A program made the translations under genes and the position numbers. Shown here one piece after another: positions 8,055-15,603 of a DNA stretch of 25,346 nucleotides. Numbering within the stretch: position 1 is the first letter of the stretch; each line of letters starts with the position of its first letter. The stretch is from JALOPX01 sp041309605 (GTDB lineage: Bacteria; Krumholzibacteriota; Krumholzibacteriia; Krumholzibacteriales; Krumholzibacteriaceae): NCBI GenBank assembly GCA_041309605.1, contig JBFYZH010000021.1:1-25346 (forward strand). The letters are read 5' to 3'. Below the pieces are notes generated by a model that was not told the origin of the DNA, ran no database searches, and saw nothing but the letters and a program-made list of their open reading frames with translations.

Positions 8055-8477
8055 TCAGCGGCGCAGGAATTTGCCTTCGGCCCAGGCCATGACTTTTTCG
8101 TCCAGGATGATCTCCGACCTTTGACGATACAGCGGCGGATTCGATGACAACACCCTGGCGCATATTTCCAGGGAAACGTTGCATGGGACGGGCTGCACGA
8201 ACCGGACATGCAGATCCGCCGTAACGGCCTGTATTCCAAGATGAAACAGGCAGTGCGTCATCGCCGCATCCAGCAACGAGGCAACGACGCCTCCGTGGAG
8301 GATACCGTCATATCCCTGGAGTTCGTCAGGCGGCTTGAATCGTGTTCTGACACCGCCGTCTTCCGCGGCATGGAAAGACAGATTGAGCGACCTCGGGTTC
8401 AGGCTTCCGCAGAAAAGACACCTGCTGTGGCCGTTATGGACGCTGATGGTTGCAGGGTCTTCAGTGGTCACAGACAT
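8055..8477 (-). CDS. PaaI-type hotdog thioesterase
   Basis: The 140-residue protein has the PaaI/hotdog signature: GILHGGVVASLLDAAMTHC (helix with the HGG..A..D core) followed by TADLHVRFVQPVP. Enzymes of this group hydrolyse acyl-CoA thioesters in the cytosol. A Cys pair (CLFCGSLNPRSLNL) near the N-terminus is a small extra element, seen in one branch of the family. Its ATG lies inside the end of the IscU-NifX gene (17-base overlap), which suggests translational coupling as the last gene of the ORP-like operon. Its role with metal-cluster proteins is not obvious; it may be a housekeeping passenger. Confidence 0.82.
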   Translation of the reverse strand: MSVTTEDPATISVHNGHSRCLFCGSLNPRSLNLSFHAAEDGGVRTRFKPPDELQGYDGILHGGVVASLLDAAMTHCLFHLGIQAVTADLHVRFVQPVPCNVSLEICARVLSSNPPLYRQRSEIILDEKVMAWAEGKFLRR

Positions 8478-9330
8478 TATCCCCCGTTCGAAGCGTTCCG
8501 GAAAGGTAATCGCCGACCAGGCTTTCAGGCGTATCGGCTGGAGCGCCGATTATCACCTGAATACCGTGCTGCGCGAACAGTTCCCGGGCGCGACTGCCCA
8601 TCCCTCCGGCGATGATCAACTTCGCGCCGTGCTGCGACAGCCACGGCGGGAGCAGTCCCGGTTCGTGCGGGGGAGCCTCTATGTCTTCCCTTTTAAGTAT
8701 TTTCTTTTCCGCCGGATTCACCTCGACGAGAGCAAAACACTCACAGTGCCCGAAATGCATGGCGAGTTTCCCGTCCGCCAGTGGAATCGCAATCTTCATC
8801 CGTACGACCTCCTTATTGTATTTCAGTATCGATCGATCCTTCAAATCCTCGTCGTTTTCGCCCATTTCTCTCCCGGAAGAGAAGCATTTTCCTTCCCCGC
8901 AAGTATAGCATGCCGTCCGTTCGCCGTGACGCTCACCCGGGGTTTCTTTTTTGCGCTCCAGACAGTCCTCACACGCAGCCTTGAGAGTATTCGCCGCTAA
9001 AAGGGCGCAATGTTCAAATTCCGGTGGAAGTCCGCCGAGCGCGGTCAGAATGTCCCCCTGTCTCAAAACCGCAGCATCGCCGATTCGGCCGCCTTCGACC
9101 AGCACGGTCGCCATACTCCCGCAAGCGAGGGAGGATCCGCATCCATCGGTGATGAATGAAGCCTTATGGACTATTCCGTTTCGAACGACGACCCAGAACT
9201 CCATGGTGTCTCCGCACGGTCCGAGAATCCGCGCATGTCCGTCACAATCCGTCAGCTGTCCGTTGTTTCTGGGATACATCGCATGATCGCGAGCCACATC
9301 GGAAAAACCCTCCAGATCATTACATCCCAT
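8461..9330 (-). CDS. IscU-like scaffold fused to a NifX/NifB-type domain
   Basis: Residues 1-125 are an IscU/NifU-N Fe-S scaffold with the three ligand cysteines in context (GPCGD Cys39 with Asp41, DGCGSS Cys64, EFEHCALLA Cys108). A linker with extra cysteines (CYTCGEGKC, 141-149) follows. From Met178 comes a dinitrogenase iron-molybdenum cofactor (NifX/NifB C-terminal) domain, MKIAIPLADGKLAMHFGHC onward. The domain order suggests building and then carrying a metal-sulfur cluster. A perfect AAGGAGGT site (8807-8814) sits seven bases before the Met178 codon (ATG at 8799), so the NifX half may also be made separately; the linker RSILKYNKEVVR looks like translated former spacer. The gene starts four bases after the stop of the upstream MinD-like gene. 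Confidence 0.85.
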   Translation of the reverse strand: MGCNDLEGFSDVARDHAMYPRNNGQLTDCDGHARILGPCGDTMEFWVVVRNGIVHKASFITDGCGSSLACGSMATVLVEGGRIGDAAVLRQGDILTALGGLPPEFEHCALLAANTLKAACEDCLERKKETPGERHGERTACYTCGEGKCFSSGREMGENDEDLKDRSILKYNKEVVRMKIAIPLADGKLAMHFGHCECFALVEVNPAEKKILKREDIEAPPHEPGLLPPWLSQHGAKLIIAGGMGSRARELFAQHGIQVIIGAPADTPESLVGDYLSGTLRTGDNVCDH

Positions 9331-9333
9331 GCT

Positions 9334-10218
9334 TCAAGCTTCCTCCTGCAGACCTAATTGTTTCCAGATCCGCTCGATATCCTCGGCGCACGGGCCTCCG
9401 ATCTCCACGACGGCGCGTTCCTGCATCTGAGCCAGCGTGACCGAGCGGTCATACCTTATGCGCCCCGCCACGCGCGCGCCGGCCCGCAGCGCCCCGGCTT
9501 CTATTCGCCGCGTCATTTCGGGATTGAGGTCCCACTTGTTCACACAGATCGCGGTCGGAATGTTGAAATGCCGCGTAAGGGAAAGGACGCGTTCCAGATC
9601 GTGCTCCCCCGACACCGTCGGTTCCGTGACGACCAGTACGACCGTCGCGCCGGTCAGCGATGCTATGACGGGGCAACCGATCCCGGGTGGACCGTCCACG
9701 ATGACCAGGGAACGATTCTCCTCTTCGGCGATACGACGGGCTTCCCGGCGGACCGTGGAGACCAGCTTGCCCGAGTTTTCGGCGGCCGTCCCCAGGCGCG
9801 CGTGGACCATAGTGCCACAACGGGTGTCCGAAATCATCCATTCGCCGCAAAGCCTCTCGGGGAAATCGATGGCGTGCTGCGGACAAAACCGGACGCACAC
9901 GCCGCACCCTTCGCAGGCGACGGGGTCGATCTCAAAGACGGCATCCCCTTCGGTCCCGCCTCCCATTCTCACGGCTCCGAACCGGCATAGTTCAAGACAC
10001 GTGCCGCAACCTCTGCAGTCGTCCCGGCGAATTACAGCCTCGTGACCGCTTCGGAATTCATGGCGTTCTTTGATCCGGGGCGAAAGGATCAGGTGCAGGT
10101 CCGCCGCGTCCACGTCGCAATCGGCTACGACCTGTCGACCGGCCAATACCGCGAACGACGCCGTCACACTGGTTTTTCCGGTTCCTCCCTTGCCGCTTAT
10201 TACAACAAGTTCCTTCAT
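9334..10218 (-). CDS. MinD-family ATPase with inserted 2x[4Fe-4S] ferredoxin (second copy)
   Basis: A 294-residue P-loop ATPase. Deviant Walker A KGGTGKTS is at 10-17, two ferredoxin motifs (CRGCGTCLELC at 68-78 and CEGCGVCVRFCP at 102-113) are inserted after the A' region, and Walker B reads IVDGPPGIGCPV. The GPPGIGCP cysteine is typical of this ATPase group in anaerobes. Homologous paired genes in Desulfovibrio vulgaris (DVU2103/DVU2104) belong to the orange-protein complex. It is probably cytosolic and acts as a dimer with the neighbouring paralogue, coupling ATP hydrolysis to Fe-S or Mo-Cu cluster handling; in the family this is inferred, not proven. It lies 21 bases downstream of its paralogue. 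Confidence 0.9.
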   Translation of the reverse strand: MKELVVISGKGGTGKTSVTASFAVLAGRQVVADCDVDAADLHLILSPRIKERHEFRSGHEAVIRRDDCRGCGTCLELCRFGAVRMGGGTEGDAVFEIDPVACEGCGVCVRFCPQHAIDFPERLCGEWMISDTRCGTMVHARLGTAAENSGKLVSTVRREARRIAEEENRSLVIVDGPPGIGCPVIASLTGATVVLVVTEPTVSGEHDLERVLSLTRHFNIPTAICVNKWDLNPEMTRRIEAGALRAGARVAGRIRYDRSVTLAQMQERAVVEIGGPCAEDIERIWKQLGLQEEA

Positions 10219-10239
10219 ACGTCCAAATCCCCGCCTTTT

Positions 10240-11079
10240 TCAGGAATTGTTCCGGTTCATGGTTTTATCGATCAGACTTAAAAAAAGCCCCCGGTATTCA
10301 GGCAGCGATTCCACGATCAATTCCCCTCTGGAGTAGCTTTCCGCAATCCGCCGATCGTCTGGAATTTCCAGAAGCACGGGGATTTTTCCCTCCCTGCAGT
10401 ACACGTGGACCCTGTCATCTCCTATCCCGACGCGATTGACCACGACACCGAAAGGAATCCCAAGCGCCCTGACCATTTCCACCGCGAGCCTGAGGTCGTG
10501 CAATCCGAAGGGCGTAGGTTCCGTGACAAGCAGTACCAGGTCCGCGCCACGGATGGCCGCGATTACCGGGCACGAAGTCCCGGGTGGCGCATCAAGAATG
10601 GCGGGCAGGCCGTTTTGCAGATGAGCCTTGACCGCCCGGATCAGGGGCGGGGCCATCGCCTCGCCGACGTCAAGGCGGCCCTGGATCAGCGTTATATTTC
10701 CCGCCCGATCCGTCTCGATGACACCGATGCGTCTTTCGACCTCGCGAATGGCCTTCCTGGGGCACACCCGGGCGCATCCGCCGCAACCATGACACATCTC
10801 GGGAAAGACAAGCGGCTTGGCCCCGAACGAAACGATGGCGTGATATTGGCAGGCACGGCCGCATTCGCCGCAACCGTCGCACAGCGACTCGTCCACCTGA
10901 GGAATCGGAATGGTGACTATTTCCTCCCTGGCCCTGGAACCCTTTAAAAACAAGTGATCATTCGGCTCTTCCACATCGCAGTCAAGAAGCCGCACATCGC
11001 AACCGAGCGCCCTCGCCAGGTTTACCGAGACCGTCGTCTTGCCTGTCCCGCCCTTGCCTGAAGCGATGGCGAGAATCAT
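10240..11079 (-). CDS. MinD-family ATPase with inserted 2x[4Fe-4S] ferredoxin (first copy)
   Basis: This 279-residue paralogue has deviant Walker A KGGTGKTT at 9-16, A' motif LLDCDVEEPN, two ferredoxin motifs (CDGCGECGRAC at 67-77, CHGCGGCARVCP at 96-107) and Walker B LDAPPGTSCPVI. The start at 11079 has GGAGG seven bases upstream; a frame extension to 11121 overlaps the flavoprotein gene and is unlikely. It is paired with the next gene (same architecture, clearly diverged sequence), as in the D. vulgaris ORP locus, which suggests a heterodimer. It follows the flavoprotein gene by 17 bases. Confidence 0.9.
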   Translation of the reverse strand: MILAIASGKGGTGKTTVSVNLARALGCDVRLLDCDVEEPNDHLFLKGSRAREEIVTIPIPQVDESLCDGCGECGRACQYHAIVSFGAKPLVFPEMCHGCGGCARVCPRKAIREVERRIGVIETDRAGNITLIQGRLDVGEAMAPPLIRAVKAHLQNGLPAILDAPPGTSCPVIAAIRGADLVLLVTEPTPFGLHDLRLAVEMVRALGIPFGVVVNRVGIGDDRVHVYCREGKIPVLLEIPDDRRIAESYSRGELIVESLPEYRGLFLSLIDKTMNRNNS

Positions 11080-11096
11080 AAGGTGCCTCCGTTCAG

Positions 11097-12794
11097 CTAT
11101 TTTTCCCTGGGATACGGCCACGCGACAATGCCGCCCTCCATGACACGCACATTCTTCCAGCCGTTGGCCTCAAGGATAAGGGCGGCTTCATAGCCGCGCA
11201 GCGATATTTTGCAAAAGCAGACAATTTCACGGTTCTTATCCGCCGGAATTTCTGAGAGCCGTTTGCGCAGTGCCCCGAGCGGAATCAACGTTTCGCCGAT
11301 CCCGAGGCGCATTACCTCGTATTCTTCGGGACCGCGCACATCCAGAAGAAATACATCCGCCCCGCCATCCAACTTGTTTTTAACTTCTACCGACGATATC
11401 CCTTTCAACCTGCCCTTGATCTTGTTCTGCATCAAATGGACAGTGGTGATGAAATGATCGATGGCTAATGAAAAAGGCGGCGCGTACGGTAGATCGGCAT
11501 TTACCGCATCCTCCACTCTCATTTTTCCCATGATCGCCATCGCCCATTGTGCCACCTGCCTGGATACATCGCCCAGCCCGACACACTGGGCGCCCAGGAT
11601 CCTGCCGTCCTGCCTGTTCACGACAAGTTTGCTGACAAGCAGCTTGCCGTCCATGAACCCCGGCTTGTCCAGACTTGCATTGATCACCGTCATTACGTCA
11701 TGCCCTGACTGCAAGGCGGTACGCTCGCCGAGTCCCGCAGTTCCGGCCTTGTAATCGAATATCTTGCATATCCCCGTCTGTATCGTCCCCGGAAATTTAA
11801 CCACATTTCCCAATACGGCGTTTTCTCCGGCGACGCGACCCTCAAGATTCGCGAGATCTCCGTATGGCGCATGATTCTTTTTCCCGGTGATGCGATTATC
11901 GATTTCCACACAGTCCCCGGCCGCATAGATATCAGGATCTGATGTCTGCATATACTCGTTTACCAGGATACCGCGATTGTTTCCAATCAATAGCCCGGCT
12001 TCCGCCGCCAGCTTGCTGTTCGGCCGGACGCCCACGGCCACGACGGCAAGTTCACAGGGAATCTCCGTGCCGTCTGCGAGCCTGACGCCGGTCAGCCTGC
12101 CGTTCTCTCCAAGGAATGCGGCCAGGCCGTTGCCGGTGATGACGTTTACACCCTTGCTGCGCACATGGTTTTCCACCAACCTGGCCATTTCCCAGTCGAG
12201 AAAAGCGAGAAGCTGAGGGAGCAATTCGACAACCGTGATCTCGATGCCGGCCAGCTGCAAGGCTTCGGTGGTCTCGATGCCTATCAGGCCGCCTCCGATC
12301 ACCACGGCCTTTTTCACCTTTTTCTCGTCCCTGATTTTGCGCAGATAATCCGCGTCATCCATACACTGCAGCGTGGTGATGCCCCGAAGGTCCCGGCCCG
12401 GAACAGGGGGCATGCTTGCGACGGCTCCGGTCGCCAGGATAAGGCGATCGTAAGACATGTTTTCGCTTTTGCCGCCGCGCAGATCCCTGACCTGGACGGT
12501 TTTGTTTGCCCGGTCTATGGCCAGCGCCTCGGTATGCGTAAGCGCCTTGATATTTTTTGCGTTTATGTAGTAATTCGCATCGCGGACAACGCCTGTCGGT
12601 GTGCATAGAAGCATGTTCCGGTCGTCAAAAAAGCCGCCCACAAAATAAGGGTAGCCGCACGAGGCCATGGAAAGCTCCTCCCCCTTCTGTATAACGGTGA
12701 TATCGGCATGCTCATCGAGTCTCCTGGCCTTTGCCGCCGCCTTCGGACCCGCGGCCGAACCTCCTATCACGACGATTTTCTTCTGAATCGACAC
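11097..12794 (-). CDS. CoA-disulfide-reductase-like flavoprotein with C-terminal rhodanese
   Basis: A 565-residue pyridine nucleotide-disulfide oxidoreductase. The N-terminal FAD motif IGGSAAGPKAA, the single redox cysteine Cys46 in SMASCGYPYF, an NAD(P) motif VVIGGGLIGIE and a second FAD contact IYAAGDCVE are present. Residues from about 465 to 565 form a rhodanese domain with the active-site loop CFCKISLRG. The layout matches CoA-disulfide reductase/NADH-dependent persulfide reductase fusions, which reduce CoA disulfide, polysulfide or CoA persulfide using NAD(P)H. In this operon it could supply or remove sulfane sulfur for cluster assembly (inference). A GAGGAGGG site precedes the ATG. It follows trmO by 57 bases. 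Confidence 0.9.
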   Translation of the reverse strand: MSIQKKIVVIGGSAAGPKAAAKARRLDEHADITVIQKGEELSMASCGYPYFVGGFFDDRNMLLCTPTGVVRDANYYINAKNIKALTHTEALAIDRANKTVQVRDLRGGKSENMSYDRLILATGAVASMPPVPGRDLRGITTLQCMDDADYLRKIRDEKKVKKAVVIGGGLIGIETTEALQLAGIEITVVELLPQLLAFLDWEMARLVENHVRSKGVNVITGNGLAAFLGENGRLTGVRLADGTEIPCELAVVAVGVRPNSKLAAEAGLLIGNNRGILVNEYMQTSDPDIYAAGDCVEIDNRITGKKNHAPYGDLANLEGRVAGENAVLGNVVKFPGTIQTGICKIFDYKAGTAGLGERTALQSGHDVMTVINASLDKPGFMDGKLLVSKLVVNRQDGRILGAQCVGLGDVSRQVAQWAMAIMGKMRVEDAVNADLPYAPPFSLAIDHFITTVHLMQNKIKGRLKGISSVEVKNKLDGGADVFLLDVRGPEEYEVMRLGIGETLIPLGALRKRLSEIPADKNREIVCFCKISLRGYEAALILEANGWKNVRVMEGGIVAWPYPREK

Positions 12795-12851
12795 AATCCC
12801 TCCTCTTGTTCGACGTTCTTGAAATCCGTGGAATCCGGAATGGATCCGACT

Positions 12852-13346
12852 TTATAAAGTATCTTTATCGCGTTTTCCTCTCTTCATGGCGGTCTTCTCG
12901 TCGACATCGTCCTGCCACCCGTTGCGCGAGGGTTCGAACCTGTCGAATTTCGCCGTGTACGGTTTGATATCGAGTAGGGGCGTGCCGTCGAGAATATCCA
13001 CTCCGTCTAAATGGAGCACATTGTCTTCCCGGCGGACCAGTTCCACCACGCTGAGCCCCAGGGCATTCGGGCGGCAGGGCGCACGCGTGGCGAAAACGCC
13101 GCGTTCTACGTCCTGAAGAAACGGCTTTACTTTCAACCTTGCCGGCGAGGCCTCGTGAAAATGATAGATCAGGTACAGGTGCGAAAAACCGTCAAGATCG
13201 CTCAATCCTTCCGCGAATTCCGGAAATATTTCCGCCCGCCCCGGACAGCCTTTCGCATAGACCGGCTGGATGGGCGTCCGCTCCGCGACGGTATGGTCGC
13301 TGTGGACGACGCCGATCGGCCTGTATATGATTCCCCCCTCTTTCAT
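12852..13346 (-). CDS. trmO: TrmO/TsaA-type tRNA t6A N6-methyltransferase
   Basis: The 164-residue protein shows the YaeB/TsaA (TrmO) fold markers: IGVVHSDH near the start, DLDGFSHLYLIYHFHEA, and the RAPCRPNALGLSVVELV block with the family's R.P.RPNPIG-like SAM site. TrmO methylates N6 of t6A37 in some tRNAs; single-domain homologues in anaerobes may do something else with SAM. Its ATG overlaps the stop of the preceding NifX-like gene by four bases (ATGA), so it is translationally coupled to it. Such TrmO-like genes are often found among metal-cofactor clusters of anaerobes (from memory), so a cofactor-linked role is possible. Confidence 0.85.
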   Translation of the reverse strand: MKEGGIIYRPIGVVHSDHTVAERTPIQPVYAKGCPGRAEIFPEFAEGLSDLDGFSHLYLIYHFHEASPARLKVKPFLQDVERGVFATRAPCRPNALGLSVVELVRREDNVLHLDGVDILDGTPLLDIKPYTAKFDRFEPSRNGWQDDVDEKTAMKRGKRDKDTL

Positions 13347-13705
13347 GACCAGTGTCCATCCACGTCCGCGGACCCCGCCTCGGTAAGTTTTCCCGCGCGG
13401 TATCTTTCGAGAGCTTCGGCCACCGTGGCAGCGTCGGTGTTGAATATTTTAACCCCCGCCGCCGCCAGGACGCGGAAAGCCTTCGGACCGCAATGTCCCG
13501 TCACGATCGCCTTCGCTCCCAGTCTTGCGACCGTTTCCGCCGACTGAATCCCGGCTCCCTGGGCCGCGTTCATATTCTGCCCGTTCTCCACCACCTCGAA
13601 GGTCCCGCTGTCCAGATCGTAAACCAGAAACCGCGGAGCCCGGCCGAACCTTGCGTCGATCGGAGCGCTCAGGTCCTTTCCAGATGTCGTGAATATAATT
13701 TTCAT
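13343..13705 (-). CDS. NifX/orange-protein (ORP)-like metal-cluster carrier
   Basis: The 120-residue protein is a single dinitrogenase iron-molybdenum cofactor biosynthesis domain. It opens MKIIFTTSGKDLSAPIDARF, contains FGRAPRFLVYD, and has AKAIVTGHCGPKAFRVLAAAG with one conserved-position cysteine. Size and fold match the Desulfovibrio orange protein (DVU2108), which binds a Mo-Cu sulfide cluster non-covalently; binding here is inference. The start at 13705 has AGGAGG nine bases upstream; the longer frame (13786) is less likely. It overlaps trmO by four bases and follows the CGGC gene by 77 bases. Confidence 0.88.
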   Translation of the reverse strand: MKIIFTTSGKDLSAPIDARFGRAPRFLVYDLDSGTFEVVENGQNMNAAQGAGIQSAETVARLGAKAIVTGHCGPKAFRVLAAAGVKIFNTDAATVAEALERYRAGKLTEAGSADVDGHWS

Positions 13706-13782
13706 CGATCCTTCCTCCTGCCGCTTCGCCTTGCCGGCCGCCCGCCGATACGCGGGAATCTCGACCGAAAAGGTTCCGGCGT

Positions 13783-14226
13783 TCAATTGTACGCTTTTTT
13801 CACATCAGCGGGCTCCGCGAACAGCGGCCCCGCGATTTCCGCCATGCGGCTTTCCTTCCAGAATGGGAGCTTTTCATGGGCGTCCACGTACTTCTGGGGG
13901 ATGGGGTGCGTTCCGACGACGACCGGAATTCCGTATACATTCTCGATGAAAGCCTTGAAACGGCGGATGTTGGGACAAGGCGGGTATCCCACGACCAGCC
14001 CCGTCGCCAGATGAATGACATCGGCTCCGTTTTTCTTCATCTCCTCCGGCACATATTCGATGTTCCCTCCAGGACAGCCTCCGCAATTCGAAAAGCCGAC
14101 GATCTCAACCTGTTCCGTCTCAGGATAGACGGAAAAAGCGCCGGCACGTTCCCTCAGCGCCCTGAAACACTTGCCGCCACCGCAATTTTTATAGCGCGCG
14201 CAGATGATAATTCCGATCTTTTTCAT
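13783..14226 (-). CDS. CGGC domain protein (metal-binding)
   Basis: The 147-residue protein begins MKKIGIIICARYKNCGGGKC and matches the CGGC domain family, a putative metal-binding group. Cys9, Cys15, Cys20 and the NCGGCPGGN motif (Cys48, Cys51) supply ligands; a later VVGYPPCPNI segment adds another. The start at 14226 is chosen because it gives the family N-terminus and has a G-rich site upstream; an in-frame start at 14298 is rejected as it includes a hairpin and non-family residues. It is preceded by a 10-bp perfect hairpin (14255-14290). Function is unknown; in this operon it probably handles a metal or cluster. Confidence 0.85.
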   Translation of the reverse strand: MKKIGIIICARYKNCGGGKCFRALRERAGAFSVYPETEQVEIVGFSNCGGCPGGNIEYVPEEMKKNGADVIHLATGLVVGYPPCPNIRRFKAFIENVYGIPVVVGTHPIPQKYVDAHEKLPFWKESRMAEIAGPLFAEPADVKKAYN

Positions 14227-14254
14227 GGCTATCACCCCCCGTATTAAACAGGCG

Positions 14255-14290
14255 GGAGACGGGTCTTCAATCCCTTTCGAACCCGTCTCC
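14255..14290 (-). repeat. 10-bp inverted repeat between DUF5320 and CGGC genes
   Basis: GGAGACGGGT (14255-14264) and ACCCGTCTCC (14281-14290) pair perfectly around 16 bases. No T-run follows on the minus strand, so it is not a clear terminator; it may cause partial termination, act as an mRNA processing/stability element, or set different expression for genes before and after it. Confidence 0.5.
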
Positions 14291-14322
14291 GCACCCATAA
14301 GCGTCCTGACCAGAGGATAGCA

Positions 14323-14706
14323 TCAAAGGTCCTGTTTGTCGATCTCTTCGAGCCGCCTTCGAATCGAATCCAGCTCGTTCTGCAGGTATTCAACCTGCCT
14401 GTTAAGAGCCTGTTTCTCCAACTCCGGATCGGCTTTCTGTTCGGTTGCCGGATATCCGTATGGCGCGGCTACCCCGCCGAACCGCATCCACCCCGGAAGA
14501 CCGGTCGCGCGGAAGATATTCCTTCTTCCATATCCCCCGCGGCCGAAACCACCACCATAAAATCCGCCCCTTCCCATCCCAATCCCGAAACCCCTTCCGG
14601 GGATCGGGTTGGCATACCCCGGCGCGTTCGATCCGGAGCAAAACCCGGCAGCGCGTCCCGTCATCGGTCCCATTCCCATCGGTCCTGTTCGATCTCCTCC
14701 TGGCAT
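14323..14706 (-). CDS. DUF5320 family Gly/Met-rich protein
   Basis: The 127-residue protein begins MPGGDRTGPMGMGPMTGRAA, the hallmark of DUF5320, followed by a Gly/Arg/Phe/Tyr-rich segment (about 35-62) and a C-terminal helical coiled-coil part rich in Glu, Leu and Arg (about 93-125). A strong AAGGAGG site precedes the ATG. DUF5320 genes accompany NifX/ORP and Mrp/MinD genes in anaerobes and archaea; the function is unknown. The glycine-rich half is probably disordered and the C-terminal helix may oligomerise. It follows the zinc-ribbon NifX gene by 28 bases. Confidence 0.85.
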   Translation of the reverse strand: MPGGDRTGPMGMGPMTGRAAGFCSGSNAPGYANPIPGRGFGIGMGRGGFYGGGFGRGGYGRRNIFRATGLPGWMRFGGVAAPYGYPATEQKADPELEKQALNRQVEYLQNELDSIRRRLEEIDKQDL

Positions 14707-14734
14707 TTCAGTTCCTCCTTTCTTTTCGTTTATG

Positions 14735-15388
14735 TTATTCCCTTGTCATCGTGGTCCCACACTTCGGGCATTTGCGTTCGACGCATGGCACGCCGCGTTC
14801 GTGCGGCTCCCTCTGCCCGCATCCCGGGCAGACACAGTCACCCGCCGGCCCGGCCGCCCTGGGACCTCCCATCCGGCCGGCTCCCTGACCCTGGCCCGGC
14901 CCTCGTACTCCACGACCCTGTCCGCCCCCACCCTGTCCCCTGCCTCCACCTTGTCCCATGCCCCCACCTTTCCCCGTTCCTTCGCGTCTTTTTCCGTTCA
15001 TTTCGTATTCCTCCCTGTTGATGCCACCGAATCCGACTCCGCTGCGACCTCGGCCGCAGCAACCCGGCATGGCAAACGCGGTTCTATGGAGGCTACCGCC
15101 CAGCCATGCCCGAATCACCTCGTTAAGATCTCCGGCCACGAATGGAACCACTTCGATCCCGTACGCGGTTATCAACCTGTACAACGGCCGGGAAACCGCG
15201 CCGCAAACCAGTGCGCCGACACCCAGATCGAGCAGGCGAAGGATCTTCTGGACAGGCAGGCCCTCCGGAAGCTCTTCCCGTTTTTCGCCGGTAATTTTTC
15301 CCGATTCGGTTTCGACAATATAAATTCCATCAGCCGTGTCGAAAACCGGCGCGATGCGCTTGTCCCAGTATGAAAATGCCGTCTTCAT
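14735..15388 (-). CDS. NifX-domain protein with Gly/Gln/Arg linker and C-terminal zinc ribbon
   Basis: Residues 1-105 are a NifX/NifB-type domain (MKTAFSYWDKRIAPVFDTAD start, FVAGDLNEVIRAWLGG end). A CCGRGRSG cysteine pair follows, then a low-complexity Gly/Gln/Arg stretch (about 133-180), then a six-cysteine zinc ribbon near 185-213 (CVCPGC and CVERKCPKC). The protein therefore seems to combine a cluster carrier, a flexible linker and a metal or nucleic-acid-binding tail. It is the first gene of the operon: its ATG is about 24 bases downstream of the predicted sigma-54 transcription start, with a GAGG ribosome site. Confidence 0.85.
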   Translation of the reverse strand: MKTAFSYWDKRIAPVFDTADGIYIVETESGKITGEKREELPEGLPVQKILRLLDLGVGALVCGAVSRPLYRLITAYGIEVVPFVAGDLNEVIRAWLGGSLHRTAFAMPGCCGRGRSGVGFGGINREEYEMNGKRREGTGKGGGMGQGGGRGQGGGGQGRGVRGPGQGQGAGRMGGPRAAGPAGDCVCPGCGQREPHERGVPCVERKCPKCGTTMTRE

Positions 15389-15421
15389 GGTTCAGATCCT
15401 CTTCTTTTTCTCTGGTAGAAA

Positions 15422-15438
15422 TGCAAGTACGGTGCCAC
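15422..15438 (-). promoter_or_regulatory. Sigma-54 (-24/-12) promoter of the ORP-like operon
   Basis: On the minus strand the sequence reads TGGCAC, five bases, TTGCA: TGGCACcgtacTTGCAT, a full match to the consensus TGGCACN5TTGC. Transcription would start near 15412, leaving about 24 bases before the first gene. This makes transcription dependent on an AAA+ activator. Confidence 0.85.
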
Positions 15439-15524
15439 AGACGGATGATTCGTCATGTTCGGCGTAACACATTAATATTGATGATGTTATATGGTTTGTG
15501 GCGGCGCCGGAGCAGTCCCACGTG

Positions 15525-15573
15525 GTAGCATACATGCTACTGTTGTGGTTTTACATTAGGGCGTATACGCTAC
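15525..15573. promoter_or_regulatory. Tandem palindromic upstream activator sites
   Basis: Site 1 (15525-15540) is GTAGCAT-AC-ATGCTAC, a 7-bp inverted repeat. Site 2 (15558-15573) contains the perfect palindrome GCGTATACGC and shares the GCTAC half site (followed by TGTT in both). Centres are 33 bases apart, about three helix turns, and lie 95-130 bases upstream of the sigma-54 promoter. This is the usual arrangement for an enhancer-binding activator. The stretch between (about 15468-15493) is AT-rich and could be bent by IHF; no exact IHF match was found. Confidence 0.7.
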
Positions 15574-15603
15574 TGTTCTCCCGGCGGTACGTCGATGCAA
15601 GGG

